From assembly GCA_024653355.1 (NCBI GenBank), contig JANLFQ010000001.1, positions 186,001 to 250,000 of the forward strand: 64,000 bases of DNA, read 5' to 3'. The notes beneath the pieces are model-generated. The model had not been told where the DNA came from. It worked only from the letters and a program-made list of their open reading frames with translations, and did not search any database. Every line of letters starts with the position of its first letter. Positions within the stretch are counted from its first letter, which is position 1. The translations under genes and the position numbers were made by a program. This DNA comes from a candidate division WOR-3 bacterium. GTDB taxonomy: Bacteria > Hydrothermota > Tepidihabitantia > Tepidihabitantales > Tepidihabitantaceae. This document shows positions 9,171-18,529 of the stretch, one piece after another.

Positions 9171-10113
9171 TGAGTTGATCAGCCGTTTTCGGAATGGTGA
9201 CCGCCGCGCCTGCGGACAGATAATTTCGCTGGTGGAAAACAATCTGCCCGAAGGGGCTTTAGTTCTGAATCAACTTTATCCTTTGATGGGCAGGGCATAC
9301 CGGATTGGTATCACCGGGCCACCAGGTGCAGGTAAGAGCACGCTGGTGGAGAAGTTGGCACTGGCGTTGCGCCGCAGCGGGGAAACGGTCGGGATTGTTG
9401 CGGTTGACCCGACTTCGCCTTTTTCGGGTGGGGCGGTGCTGGGCGACCGGGTTCGAATGGGCGGACTTTTTACCGACCCCGGGGTGTACATTCGTTCAAT
9501 GGCAACCCGGGGCAGTTTAGGTGGGCTGGCACGGAAGACAAAAGAGGTGTGCGATGTGCTGGATGCATTCGGGAAGAATTATCTCATAATTGAGACCGTT
9601 GGCGTGGGCCAGATGGAACTGGATATCGCTGAGGCGGCGGATTCAACGGTGGTTGTGCTGGTGCCGGAGTCGGGCGATGCGATTCAGACCTTAAAAGCCG
9701 GTTTGATGGAGATTGGCGAAATTTACTGTGTAAATAAGAGTGACCGGGATGGCGCGGACCGGATGGTTCTTGAAATTCGGGCGATGCTTGAGATGCGGGC
9801 GAAAAATGACGGCTGGTTTCCACCGGTGGTGAAGACAATCGCCACAACGGGCGTCGGCGTTGACGAGCTATTACAGGGGGTGCTCAGCCATCGGCAGCAT
9901 CAGGAGCAAACCGACCTACTGGCAGCGCGGCGTCGGCAGGCGCTCCGGATGGAGATGGAACGAATTGTCGAGGAGAAGTTGCGCCAGGAGTTTTTGTCCC
10001 AGCCCGAAGTTGTCCGCCTTATCGATAAACTGCTTATTGAAGTGGTAGAACGGAAAATTTCTCCTTATCAAGCCGCCGAGGCGGTCTGGAAAAGGTGTTT
10101 TAAAAGTGATTAA
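9151..10113 (+). CDS. meaB: Methylmalonyl-CoA mutase-associated GTPase MeaB
   Basis: A 320-residue G3E-type GTPase (formerly called ArgK/LAO transport ATPase) that gates cofactor loading and protects B12-dependent methylmalonyl-CoA mutase. Visible motifs are the P-loop GPPGAGKST (56-64), DPTSPFSGGAVLGDR, the switch segment ETVGVGQMELDI, and NKSD for guanine specificity. The GTG start overlaps cobO. The mutase large subunit follows 41 bases downstream, the standard context. Confidence 0.95.
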   Translation: MSESTIDELISRFRNGDRRACGQIISLVENNLPEGALVLNQLYPLMGRAYRIGITGPPGAGKSTLVEKLALALRRSGETVGIVAVDPTSPFSGGAVLGDRVRMGGLFTDPGVYIRSMATRGSLGGLARKTKEVCDVLDAFGKNYLIIETVGVGQMELDIAEAADSTVVVLVPESGDAIQTLKAGLMEIGEIYCVNKSDRDGADRMVLEIRAMLEMRAKNDGWFPPVVKTIATTGVGVDELLQGVLSHRQHQEQTDLLAARRRQALRMEMERIVEEKLRQEFLSQPEVVRLIDKLLIEVVERKISPYQAAEAVWKRCFKSD

Positions 10114-10154
10114 GGCAACTGAGCGAAGCGGGATTTGAGGAAAGGAGGTGTTGA

Positions 10155-11813
10155 ATGGCTCAGGATGATTTAGAAAGGATAAGAGAAGAGAAGGCACGCT
10201 GGGAAAGGTGTGTTGACAAAGGAGACCCGAACCGGTTTCAGACGGTATCGGGCGTGCCGGTGGATATTATTTATACCCCGGCAGATATAAAGGATTTAGA
10301 CTATCTACGCGATTTGGGATTTCCGGGCGAATATCCGTTTACCCGTGGCATCAGGCATAATATGTATCGCGGCCGATTGTGGACGATGCGACAGTTTTCC
10401 GGGTTCGGAACCGCGCGCCAGACAAACGCCCGATACAAATTTCTTTTAGCCCACGGTGAAACCGGGCTTTCGGTCGCGTTTGATTTCCCGACGCTTTACG
10501 GGCGTGATTCTGACGACCCGATGGCACGGGGCGAGGTGGGGAAATGCGGTGTTGCCGTCTCGTCGTTAGAAGATATGGAGACGCTTTTTGACGGCATTCC
10601 GCTGGGGGAAGTTTCTACTTCAATGACCATCAATGGTCCGGCAGCGGTGCTCTGGGCGTTTTATATTGTCGCAGCGGAGAAGCAGGGGGTGCCGAGTGAG
10701 AAGTTGCGCGGGACAATTCAGAATGACATTTTAAAGGAGTACATCGCCCAGAAGTCCTGGCTTTTCCCGCCCGAGCCCAGTTTGCGCATCATCACCGACA
10801 TAATGGCATTTGGCGCCGAGCGGGTGCCAAAATGGAATACGATTTCAATCTCCGGTTACCACATCCGGGAGGCGGGTTCAACCGCGGTCCAGGAACTGGC
10901 GTTTACACTGAAAGACGGGATGACCTATGTGGAAGCGGGTATCAAAGCCGGGCTGGATGTGGATTCGTTTGCGCCCCGGCTTTCTTTCTTTTTTAACTCG
11001 CACCTTGACTTCTTTGAGGAGATTGCCAAATTTCGGGCGGCACGGCGCATCTGGGCAAGGGAAATGCGGGAGACCTTTAAGGCAAAAAAGCCCGAATCGT
11101 GGCTTTTGCGTTTTCACACCCAGACCGCGGGTTGCACCCTGACGGCACAGCAACCGGAAAATAACATTGTCCGGACCGCGTTCCAGGCGCTGGCAGCGGT
11201 GCTGGGTGGAACCCAGAGTTTGCACACCAACTCGATGGACGAAACCTGGGCACTGCCAACCGAGAAGGCGGTTTTAATCGCCCTCCGGACGCAGCAGATT
11301 ATCGCTGAGGAGACCGGGGTGGTAAATGTGATTGACCCGCTGGGTGGTTCTTACTATCTTGAGCACCTTACGAATGAAATGGAGCGGCAGGCTTATGACT
11401 ATTTTGCGAAGATTGATGCGCTGGGTGGTATGGTGAAGGCGATTGAACAGGGTTTTCCCCAGCGTGAGATCGCCGAAGCCGCTTACCGTTACCAGAAGGC
11501 GGTCGATGAAAATGTCCGGACGGTGGTTGGGGTCAATAAGTATGTGCTGGAAGGCGAGAAACTGGAAATTCCGATTCTTAAAATTGAACCCGAAGTCGAG
11601 AAAGAGCAGTGCGAACGGCTGGCGCGGTTACGGCAGCGCCGGGATAATGCCCGGGTTCAGCGGACATTAAAAGACTTAAAAGACGCCTGCGCCGGCAAGG
11701 ACAATGTTATGTACCCGATTCTTGAGGCGGTGCGGGCTTATGCAACATTAGGAGAAATCTGTAATGCAATGAAGGAAATATTCGGTACTTATAGCGAGCC
11801 ACCGATGTTTTAG
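10155..11813 (+). CDS. mcmA1: Methylmalonyl-CoA mutase, large (catalytic) subunit
   Basis: Interconverts succinyl-CoA and (R)-methylmalonyl-CoA. The 552-residue protein is the substrate-binding TIM-barrel half of the split form: [33 protein letters not shown], the active-site [27 protein letters not shown] and [14 protein letters not shown]. The B12 domain is encoded separately by the next gene, 3 bases on. A GGAGGTG site precedes the ATG. Methylmalonyl-CoA epimerase and propionyl-CoA carboxylase are not seen in this window. Confidence 0.96.
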   Translation: MAQDDLERIREEKARWERCVDKGDPNRFQTVSGVPVDIIYTPADIKDLDYLRDLGFPGEYPFTRGIRHNMYRGRLWTMRQFSGFGTARQTNARYKFLLAHGETGLSVAFDFPTLYGRDSDDPMARGEVGKCGVAVSSLEDMETLFDGIPLGEVSTSMTINGPAAVLWAFYIVAAEKQGVPSEKLRGTIQNDILKEYIAQKSWLFPPEPSLRIITDIMAFGAERVPKWNTISISGYHIREAGSTAVQELAFTLKDGMTYVEAGIKAGLDVDSFAPRLSFFFNSHLDFFEEIAKFRAARRIWAREMRETFKAKKPESWLLRFHTQTAGCTLTAQQPENNIVRTAFQALAAVLGGTQSLHTNSMDETWALPTEKAVLIALRTQQIIAEETGVVNVIDPLGGSYYLEHLTNEMERQAYDYFAKIDALGGMVKAIEQGFPQREIAEAAYRYQKAVDENVRTVVGVNKYVLEGEKLEIPILKIEPEVEKEQCERLARLRQRRDNARVQRTLKDLKDACAGKDNVMYPILEAVRAYATLGEICNAMKEIFGTYSEPPMF

Positions 11814-11816
11814 GAG

Positions 11817-12224
11817 GTGAAAATGGCAAAAAAACTGAGGGTTCTGATTGCGAAGCCCGGACTTGATGGTCATGACCGGGGAGCCAAGGTGGTGGCGCGG
11901 GCACTGCGCGATGCGGGGTTTGAGGTGATTTACACCGGTTTACACCAGACACCTGAGATGATTGCAGAGGCGGCGATTCAAGAGGATGTTGATGCCGTGG
12001 GGCTTTCGATTCTATCCGGTGCCCATATGACACTTTTTCCGGAGGTGATGCGTTTACTCAAAGAGAAGGGCGGGGAAGACATTCTGGTGTTCGGCGGCGG
12101 AATAATACCGCAGGAAGATATGGAGCAACTCTACCGGATGGGTTGCGGTAAACTTTTTGGTCCCGGGACGCCGACGCAAGAAATCGTCAACTATTTAAGG
12201 GAAAAGTTTCCTGACCGGGTTTAG
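11817..12224 (+). CDS. mcmA2: Methylmalonyl-CoA mutase, cobalamin-binding subunit
   Basis: A 135-residue Rossmann-like B12-binding domain. It carries the base-off signature D15-x-H17-x-x-G20 (in [12 protein letters not shown]), where His17 would ligate cobalt, then the downstream SILSGAH and [10 protein letters not shown] segments typical of mutase small subunits. The start has GGAGGTG and lies 3 bases after the large subunit. It ends the cobO-meaB-mcmA1-mcmA2 operon. Confidence 0.96.
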   Translation: MKMAKKLRVLIAKPGLDGHDRGAKVVARALRDAGFEVIYTGLHQTPEMIAEAAIQEDVDAVGLSILSGAHMTLFPEVMRLLKEKGGEDILVFGGGIIPQEDMEQLYRMGCGKLFGPGTPTQEIVNYLREKFPDRV

Positions 12225-12311
12225 CGCGCCGCTACCCGCAGAGTTAAAGGCGCCCGGTCTTATCAAGAAAAAACAACCGCGGTGCTGGCGTTAACGGTAA
12301 ATCCATTTTTA

Positions 12312-12339
12312 TTGACACACCCCAGAGGGAGGTTACTCT
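12312..12339 (+). promoter_or_regulatory. Leaderless promoter of the lipoprotein gene
   Basis: TTGACA (12312-12317), 16-bp spacer, TACTCT (12334-12339), then 7 bases to the ATG at 12347. A GAGGGAGG at 12325-12332 is within the spacer and would not be transcribed. Confidence 0.65.
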
Positions 12340-12346
12340 TGATGGT

Positions 12347-12976
12347 ATGAGGAAACTTACACTGTTCATTACCGCGCTGGTTTTGTTTGTCGGTTGTCGC
12401 CGGCAGCGTTTAGATTTCTTTCCGCTGGTGCCGGGTGCGGTGCGCATTATGAAGGTGTACGAACATAAGATTGCGGGCCGGGATACGACAGCACAAACCG
12501 AGGTACGGGTAACCGAGGTCGTGATGGGAGTCAAGGATGTGCCTCAATTAGGTAAGGTTTGGGTAGTTGAGGCGCCGCTTGATTCCGGAAAGAAAACGGT
12601 CTATTTTTATGACCGCCGGGGTGATACGATATTTAAAATTGTCCCTGGTAGAGGAGGAAAACCGGAGCGGATTTTGTACCTGCGGCTGCCTTTAAGGGTG
12701 GGAGACCGCTGGTATGAGAGTGAGACGGAGCGGGAGTTGACCGAGGTTGTGGCGATTGACTCGGTTGATGTTCCGGCGGGCAAGTTCCAGAACTGTTATA
12801 AACTGGAGACAAAAAGCAATAAAGTAGATTTTCAACGGACGCTATGGCTTTTGCCCGGACTGGGTGCAGTTAAACGGGAGAAAATCCAGCGCTGGCGGCG
12901 CGGGGACACGATGTTTGAGTTGTTTCAGCGTGAGGAACTGGTTGAGTATCAGGTGATAAAAAAGAAGCGGCCGTGA
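12347..12976 (+). CDS. Predicted lipoprotein of unknown function
   Basis: A 209-residue protein with a short lipoprotein signal peptide ending in LFVGC (lipidated Cys17). The rest is beta-rich (alternating strands such as RVTEVVMGVKDV and VWVVEAPLDSG), with a central segment LPLRVGDRWYESETER and VPAGKFQNCYKLE, resembling generic secreted beta-sandwich/DUF3108-like proteins. No catalytic motif was seen. Its TGA overlaps the GTG of the next gene (GTGA), so they are translationally coupled. Confidence 0.7.
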   Translation: MRKLTLFITALVLFVGCRRQRLDFFPLVPGAVRIMKVYEHKIAGRDTTAQTEVRVTEVVMGVKDVPQLGKVWVVEAPLDSGKKTVYFYDRRGDTIFKIVPGRGGKPERILYLRLPLRVGDRWYESETERELTEVVAIDSVDVPAGKFQNCYKLETKSNKVDFQRTLWLLPGLGAVKREKIQRWRRGDTMFELFQREELVEYQVIKKKRP

Positions 12977-14613
12977 AGTGGCCCCGGCGAGATTGGTGGT
13001 ACTTAATTGTCCCGGCGTTGCTCGCACTCTTTGTGTATTTACCGACGCTGCGCTACCAGTTTGTCTGGGATGATGTCAATCTAATTGTCTATAGCAAGGG
13101 CGGTGTTTTAAGTTCGTTCGGTCACAGTTTCTGGCATGACAGCAAGACCCATCTTGGGCAGGACCCTTATTACCGCCCCTGGGTCAACTTTACCCTTGGA
13201 TTAGAGCGACGGCTCTTCGGTCTCAAGCCGGGATTGTTTCATCTTAGTAATGTGTTGCTGCACGGTGCGGTTACATTTCTAATCGCACTGCTCTTATTCC
13301 AGTTGTGCCGGACGGCAGTGATTGCGGGTGTTGCCGGAAGTTTATTTGGTTTGCACCCCCTTTTTGTTGATAACGTCGCTTACATAAGTGGCCGGACCGA
13401 TTTGTGGGCAACGCTGGGTGTGGTTGTTGCAGCGCTCGGTGCCCTTGGTTATTTAAGGAAAGGCGAAAGGAAAGGTTTATTGTTCGCCGCAGCCGGTTTT
13501 ACGCTCGGTATCTTTTCGAAAGAAAGTGCGGTGTTTTTCATTGTTGTTGGGTTGGTGATTTTGCTTTCTGTTCGTGGGGCGAAAAGGCGCTGGGGGTTAT
13601 TGATAACTCTGGGAACGGTGCTGGTGCTTTATCTGGGGGCACGGTTTTGGGTGCTGAAAAATTTTTTAGGAGTCAGTCCGGTAGCGAATTGGAATTCAAT
13701 AGCATTACTGAGCCTGAACAGTTTTGGTCGCCAGTTAACATTTTTTCTCTTTCCGTTTCGCACCCCGCTGTTTTGGGGGCAGTTTACGCCCAGCGACCGT
13801 TTATCAGGATATGGGATTTTGGGATTGGGGTGGTTATTGATGCCACTGATGATAAGAAGGTTGCAATCTTCCCGTTTGTTTTTCTGGGGCTGGCTATGGG
13901 TGACCGGGACACTTTTGCCTTTTGCCTGGAGCATTCAGTTTGGACCTGCCGGACGGCTGCTATATCTGCCCGGGGTCGGGATGGCGCTGTTGCTGGCAAT
14001 TCTGTTAGAAAATTTCCGGGAGGCAAAACCGGGTTTGGGGCGAATTTTGCCCGGGCTGGTGTTACTCTGGTGTGCTGCCGGAGTGCCGGTGTTATTTAAG
14101 AGAATGAGTTTCTGGCAGGGCGAGATACCGTTGTTTTCCAAAATGGTAGAAGAGATGCCGCTGTATGGGCCCGGCTATTACAACCTCGGCACTGCGCTAC
14201 TTGCTAAAGGTGACACCAGCGGCGCAATTCGTGCCTTCCGGCAGGCGGTGGCGCTTGATTCCGAAGCGGCTGCACCGGCGCTTAATCTCGCAGCACTGTT
14301 GCAAAAACAGGGGCGATTTAACGAGGCTGAGGAGTTGTACTGGCAGATTATCCGTAAAAAAGCTGATTACCCGCCGGCTTATGTAAACCTGGGGTTACTA
14401 CTTTATCGCCGTGGCCAGATCAAGCAGGCGATTGAAATGTTGAAGATTGCCTGCGGGATGGCGCCAAACGATGCGGTGGCTTTTTACAACCTAGCGCAAC
14501 TTTATTGGATTGATGGACAACCGGATTCCGCCCGCCAAGCGATTGAAACCGCGTGCCGGTTGATGCCCGACAATCAACGCTTTCAGGAGTTTTGGCGCCA
14601 AATAAGCCGGTGA
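12973..14613 (+). CDS. TMTC-like GT-C glycosyltransferase with C-terminal TPRs
   Basis: A 546-residue membrane protein. The N-terminal 370 residues have 9-11 hydrophobic helices, the first external loop carries the acidic VWDD motif (about residue 33) expected of GT-C transferases, and LHPLFVDNVAYISGRTDL matches the HP..V..VA...GR.DL signature of TMTC O-mannosyltransferases. Residues about 400-540 are three to four TPRs (PLYGPGYYNLGTALLAKGD and similar). It probably transfers a sugar from a polyprenyl phosphate onto a periplasmic acceptor; donor and acceptor are unknown. Confidence 0.75.
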   Translation: MKWPRRDWWYLIVPALLALFVYLPTLRYQFVWDDVNLIVYSKGGVLSSFGHSFWHDSKTHLGQDPYYRPWVNFTLGLERRLFGLKPGLFHLSNVLLHGAVTFLIALLLFQLCRTAVIAGVAGSLFGLHPLFVDNVAYISGRTDLWATLGVVVAALGALGYLRKGERKGLLFAAAGFTLGIFSKESAVFFIVVGLVILLSVRGAKRRWGLLITLGTVLVLYLGARFWVLKNFLGVSPVANWNSIALLSLNSFGRQLTFFLFPFRTPLFWGQFTPSDRLSGYGILGLGWLLMPLMIRRLQSSRLFFWGWLWVTGTLLPFAWSIQFGPAGRLLYLPGVGMALLLAILLENFREAKPGLGRILPGLVLLWCAAGVPVLFKRMSFWQGEIPLFSKMVEEMPLYGPGYYNLGTALLAKGDTSGAIRAFRQAVALDSEAAAPALNLAALLQKQGRFNEAEELYWQIIRKKADYPPAYVNLGLLLYRRGQIKQAIEMLKIACGMAPNDAVAFYNLAQLYWIDGQPDSARQAIETACRLMPDNQRFQEFWRQISR

Positions 14614-14620
14614 AGTTTTC

Positions 14621-14648
14621 TTGACTTGGACTGCTTAGGGATTAAAAT
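14621..14648 (+). promoter_or_regulatory. Promoter of the PP-loop/nfu pair
   Basis: TTGACT (14621-14626), 16-bp spacer, TAAAAT (14643-14648). The predicted leader to the ATG at 14721 is about 66 bases. Confidence 0.6.
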
Positions 14649-14720
14649 TATTTTAAGAAGTTAAGTTCCTTGCAGAATAGTATAAATGGTAGTGGTTTTT
14701 ATTACGGGAATGGAAGAGAA

Positions 14721-15776
14721 ATGATTTCCAGCCGGAAAGCAAAAGCGATTGGACTTTTTTCCGGAAGCCTGGACTCAATTCTGGCAACAAAGTTGATTAC
14801 CGAGCAAGGTGTTAATGTTGTTGCCCTTCATTTTCAGGTGCCATTTGCGGTGCCGGGTCGATTTCCCGATAGTGAGCAGTTACAATCACTGGCAGAGTTG
14901 TTGGGGGTGAGTCTGGTTTCAGTAGAGGTTGGGGCAGAATATCTCGATATCATTCGCGCACCCCAGTTTGGCTATACCCGCTATCTGGCGCCCTGTGTTG
15001 ACTGTCGGGCATATATGTTGAAAAAGGCAAAGGAGTTGATGGAGGAAATTAAAGCCGACTTTGTCTTTACCGGTGAGGTGCTGGGGCAACAGCCGTTTTC
15101 GCAAAACAAAAGGTCGCTAAAACTGCTGGAGAAAAGTACCGGGCTAAATGGCCGACTTTTGCGCCCGCTTTCCGCAAAGATTCTTGACCCAACAATTCCC
15201 GAATTGTCCGGTTTAGTACGGCGGGAGCGATTCTTTGATTTTCATGGTCAAAAGCGGCGCCGACAGATAAGACTGGCGCGGGAGTTCGGTATTGTTGATT
15301 ATCCGATTCCGGGCGGCGGTTGCCTTTTGACCGACAGTAATTTTGCGGCGCGCTGTCGGGATGCGCTGGAACACAATGAGTTGACTTTAGAAGAGGTCAA
15401 ACTGCTGCGTTACGGCAGGCATTTCCGGTTACCGAGTGGTGCAAAGGTGATTGTGGGCCGCAATGAAAAAGAGAACGAAACACTGGAGCGGCTCGCTGCC
15501 GGTCAGGATGTCGTTGTTTGCAAACCGGTTGATGTGATGGGTCCGGTTGCACTGTATCGGGCAAAAAGGAAAACCAAAAAGGAAACCGAGTTGGTCGCCC
15601 GAATCTGCGCCCGTTATTCGGACGCCGCCGATGGTCAGACCGTTAAAATAAACTGCGGCGGCCGGGAAATTGCCGTTGCGGTAGTAAAAGATGACGAGGT
15701 TGCGAACGGGCGCATTGTCTGGGACCGTGACTGGTCGCGGGAGAAAGAGCCGATGGTTGATAAGGAGAACAAATGA
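14721..15776 (+). CDS. PP-loop ATPase, probable tRNA thiolation enzyme
   Basis: A 351-residue protein with an N-terminal PP-loop pyrophosphatase domain: FSGSLDSILA with motif SGSLDS (14-19), then APCVDCRAYML carrying a CxxC pair, and FVFTGEVLGQQPFSQ. The arrangement resembles MnmA/ThiI-type tRNA thiouridylases and related uncharacterised families. IPGGGCLLTD adds another Cys. A TTG at 14670 would add 17 residues, but GGAAGAGA before the ATG favours 14721. Overlap with nfu (ATGA) suggests the two act together in sulfur or Fe-S transfer. Confidence 0.75.
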   Translation: MISSRKAKAIGLFSGSLDSILATKLITEQGVNVVALHFQVPFAVPGRFPDSEQLQSLAELLGVSLVSVEVGAEYLDIIRAPQFGYTRYLAPCVDCRAYMLKKAKELMEEIKADFVFTGEVLGQQPFSQNKRSLKLLEKSTGLNGRLLRPLSAKILDPTIPELSGLVRRERFFDFHGQKRRRQIRLAREFGIVDYPIPGGGCLLTDSNFAARCRDALEHNELTLEEVKLLRYGRHFRLPSGAKVIVGRNEKENETLERLAAGQDVVVCKPVDVMGPVALYRAKRKTKKETELVARICARYSDAADGQTVKINCGGREIAVAVVKDDEVANGRIVWDRDWSREKEPMVDKENK

Positions 15777-16012
15777 ATCAAGAGACAAAGGAGAAAGTTA
15801 AAAAGGTGATTGAGGAAAAGGTGCGTCCCAACCTTAGAATGGATGGGGGTGACATTGAGTTGGTTGATGTTACCGATGAGGGGGTAGTTAAAGTCCGTCT
15901 TAAAGGTGCCTGTGCGCACTGCCCCTTTTCCAGCATGACCGTTGCCGTAGGGGTGGAACAGACGATAAAGGAAATCGTGCCGGAAGTGGTTCGAATCGAG
16001 CCGGTGATTTGA
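15773..16012 (+). CDS. NifU C-terminal (Nfu)-type Fe-S scaffold protein
   Basis: A 79-residue stand-alone Nfu domain: EEKVRPNLRMDGGDIELVDV and GACAHCPFSSMTVAVGVEQ with the CxxC pair Cys47/Cys50 that binds a [4Fe-4S] cluster across a dimer. Such proteins carry clusters to client enzymes. It overlaps the PP-loop gene by 4 bases; some tRNA thiolases need a [4Fe-4S] cluster, so delivery to that partner is a reasonable inference. Confidence 0.92.
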   Translation: MNQETKEKVKKVIEEKVRPNLRMDGGDIELVDVTDEGVVKVRLKGACAHCPFSSMTVAVGVEQTIKEIVPEVVRIEPVI

Positions 16013-16034
16013 GCTGCGGGGCAGCAGGTAATTT

Positions 16035-17270
16035 CTAAGGGTAAGGTATTCCTTCGAGAAAATTTTGCCGATAGGCAAGGCTATAAGGGATAAGATAGGC
16101 TGCTGTTGAGTAAAAGCCAACCCGACGCGGGCGCCGAATAAACCGGTCGATAAGTGCACTCAGGGCGTAGAAATGGTTTTTTACCCAGGTTGGGTCATCA
16201 GGTTTAAGCATTGGCCGATAAGCCAGGGGAACGAGATGTTTTTTACCATCGGGTTCTTCCGTAATGAATCTTACCTCCACAAAATCGAGGTCAATACGGG
16301 AGAGCAGGTGGGCGATTTCGTTAAAGTTTTTTTCTTCGATGTTCAGAGTCAGTTTGGCGCCGACGAGAATACGTCGGGATTGCAGAAATTTGACGCGGCG
16401 GTAGAGTTGTTTAGCCATTTTTTCTGATGTCAGGGCGGTTTTAAGCCGAACGGTAAGGAAGGTGTCGTTTAAAAAGACGATTTTGGTGCCGGCTTTAGCC
16501 AGCAACCGGATGAAATCGGGATAGCGAAACAGGCGCTCTCCGGCATTGACCGACCAATGGCGCCGATAGTTCCAGAGGATTTTAAACAGGTCATAGTAGT
16601 ACTCGGGGAAGCAAGAGATGTCCTCGTCAAGGAGATGGATATGTTTGCCGGGGAGAGAGAGAATTTCACCGACCACTTCTTCTTTGCGGCGCAATCGGGT
16701 ATTTTCTCGGTAGTAGAGGTATTCGGGGCAGAGCAGGCGCAGCGGTTCCCAGCAGAAGCAACCACGAACAAACTGGGCGGTTTGGTAAACTGTATTCATA
16801 ACCGGACGTTTGCCCATACCGTATTTCGGGACGACATAATTGGGTTGATGCGGTGATTCGTACAGCGGTTTCAGCCGGTGCCGGGAGGCGTCATTTCTAA
16901 TTTCGTCGAACACCAGAGTTATGTCGCCCTTTACGCGGTTGGTCACCCAGGAAGGCGGGTTTTCACCCCAGGCGGTTACTCCGGGACCGAACAAAACCAC
17001 CGGTTGTTTTGCGCGGGCAAATTCGTCCACGAGCCAGCGGGCAGCTTCTTCCTGCCCGAAGTTGCAACGGGCAAGGACGAGGTCAAAGTCCGCCGTAGCC
17101 TGAATTTGTTCAACCCGTTCATCAAGGTAGGTGAACTGGTCTTCGACACATAGAGCGGCAAGGCGGCTTATTTCGATATCAGGACGGAGAAATAACCAGG
17201 CACCTTTTGGGGGATAACCGGGGACAAAACGTTGCGCTTCGTCGGCAAGCGCAACCGCAAGGATTTTCAC
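16035..17270 (-). CDS. Radical-SAM/B12-binding-like protein with atypical Cys motif
   Basis: A 411-residue protein organised like B12-binding radical SAM enzymes: an N-terminal Rossmann-like region (DLVLARCN, VVLFGPGV), a VRGC junction, then EEVVGEI, HIHLLDEDI, a WSVNAG strand, YPDFIRLLAKAG and VFLNDTF. The usual CxxxCxxC is absent. After VRGC171 come Cys173 and Cys181 (C-x-C-x7-C), with Pro and Arg where the second and third ligands should be. It may bind an unusual cluster or have lost radical chemistry. It overlaps rseP by 4 bases at the end of trpS-ispD-dxr-rseP. Confidence 0.65.
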   Translation of the reverse strand: MKILAVALADEAQRFVPGYPPKGAWLFLRPDIEISRLAALCVEDQFTYLDERVEQIQATADFDLVLARCNFGQEEAARWLVDEFARAKQPVVLFGPGVTAWGENPPSWVTNRVKGDITLVFDEIRNDASRHRLKPLYESPHQPNYVVPKYGMGKRPVMNTVYQTAQFVRGCFCWEPLRLLCPEYLYYRENTRLRRKEEVVGEILSLPGKHIHLLDEDISCFPEYYYDLFKILWNYRRHWSVNAGERLFRYPDFIRLLAKAGTKIVFLNDTFLTVRLKTALTSEKMAKQLYRRVKFLQSRRILVGAKLTLNIEEKNFNEIAHLLSRIDLDFVEVRFITEEPDGKKHLVPLAYRPMLKPDDPTWVKNHFYALSALIDRFIRRPRRVGFYSTAAYLIPYSLAYRQNFLEGIPYP

Positions 17271-18526
17271 TTTTTGATCAGCCTCAGCAGGTCGTTAAAG
17301 ATTGTAAATGCGATGAGGAGTCCGATCAGCATCCAGCCGATGTTTGATGCCCAGGTCAGTTCTTTGTCGGTGAGGCGGCGCCGTCGAATACCGCCGATGA
17401 GGTCAAGGACGATGCGGCCGCCATCGAGAACGGGTATCGGCAGCATATTGACGACAAACAGATTGATGGAAAGTAGCGCCCAGAGGGCAAGGAAGTATTC
17501 GGCACCCCATGATGCTCCTTCGTAGGCAATTTTGGCAACCATAATCGGTCCGCCGATCGCCCGGGTCGAAATTTTGCGGGTAACAACTTTATAGATTATC
17601 ACAAAGGTCTGAACGGTGATGTACCCGGTTCGGCGCAACGCTTCCCACAGAGCACGGGGCAGGGAGAGGGAGATTCGTGGTAACATTACCCAGACGCCAA
17701 TCTGGCCAAACTTTTCCTCTGACATCTGGTCTTTTTCGACCGCCGGTGTAATCGAATCGGAAATTATCTTATCCTGCCGTTGATAGGTTATGGGGATGGA
17801 CTTGCCGCCGTTCTCGCGAACAATTTCGACAAAGTCGTTCCAGCGCCGGACATTTATGCCGGCAACAGAAATTATCCGGTCACCGGGTTTCAAGCCAATT
17901 TTTGCCGCCGGGCTGCCCGACCTTACCCGGTCAATGACCGGCGCCATAAATGGTTCAATGTCAAGGGACTCGGGAACCAGATAAGTAAAAATTAGGCGCT
18001 CGTTCTGGCGTCGTACCGTCAAAGATACTTCCTTGCCGGTGTGCGCCTGAAGAGTTTGCTCCAGTGCTTCAAAACTGGGAATGGTCTCACCGGCAACATT
18101 GACGATTGTGTCCGCGGTCAGGAGTCCAATTGATTCGGCACGGGAATTGGGAACCGGGTCGATTACCGGCGGCAGGTACTTAATGCCGAAGATTAGATAC
18201 ATTGTAACCATCAGGACAAATCCTAAAACGAGATTAAAAAATGGGCCGGCGGCGATAACGGCAATGCGGATGCCGAGCGGTTTTTGGCTGAAGCCGCCTT
18301 CTTCGGGATTTTCTTCGCCCGTCATTTTGATGTAACCGCCCAGCGGAATGATGGAAAGTCGATATTCGGTTTCGCCGATTTTCTTTTTGAGGATTACCGG
18401 ACCGAAACCGACGGAAAACGATTCAACCGGGATATGGGCAAGTTTGGCAACGATGAGATGACCGAACTCATGGAAGGTAATGAGGACACCAATAAATATG
18501 ATGACCAGGAGGATTGATGTTGCCAT
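17267..18526 (-). CDS. rseP: RIP metalloprotease RseP (site-2 protease)
   Basis: A 419-residue M50 zinc protease of the inner membrane that cleaves transmembrane substrates such as anti-sigma factors. HEFGH (19-23) supplies two zinc ligands and the catalytic Glu; the third ligand is in LPIPVLDGGR near 370. Two PDZ domains lie between (about 110-165 and 187-245), as in other RseP proteins. It follows dxr by 3 bases, the classic dxr-rseP pairing. Confidence 0.95.
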   Translation of the reverse strand: MATSILLVIIFIGVLITFHEFGHLIVAKLAHIPVESFSVGFGPVILKKKIGETEYRLSIIPLGGYIKMTGEENPEEGGFSQKPLGIRIAVIAAGPFFNLVLGFVLMVTMYLIFGIKYLPPVIDPVPNSRAESIGLLTADTIVNVAGETIPSFEALEQTLQAHTGKEVSLTVRRQNERLIFTYLVPESLDIEPFMAPVIDRVRSGSPAAKIGLKPGDRIISVAGINVRRWNDFVEIVRENGGKSIPITYQRQDKIISDSITPAVEKDQMSEEKFGQIGVWVMLPRISLSLPRALWEALRRTGYITVQTFVIIYKVVTRKISTRAIGGPIMVAKIAYEGASWGAEYFLALWALLSINLFVVNMLPIPVLDGGRIVLDLIGGIRRRRLTDKELTWASNIGWMLIGLLIAFTIFNDLLRLIKK

Positions 18527-18529
18527 TGA

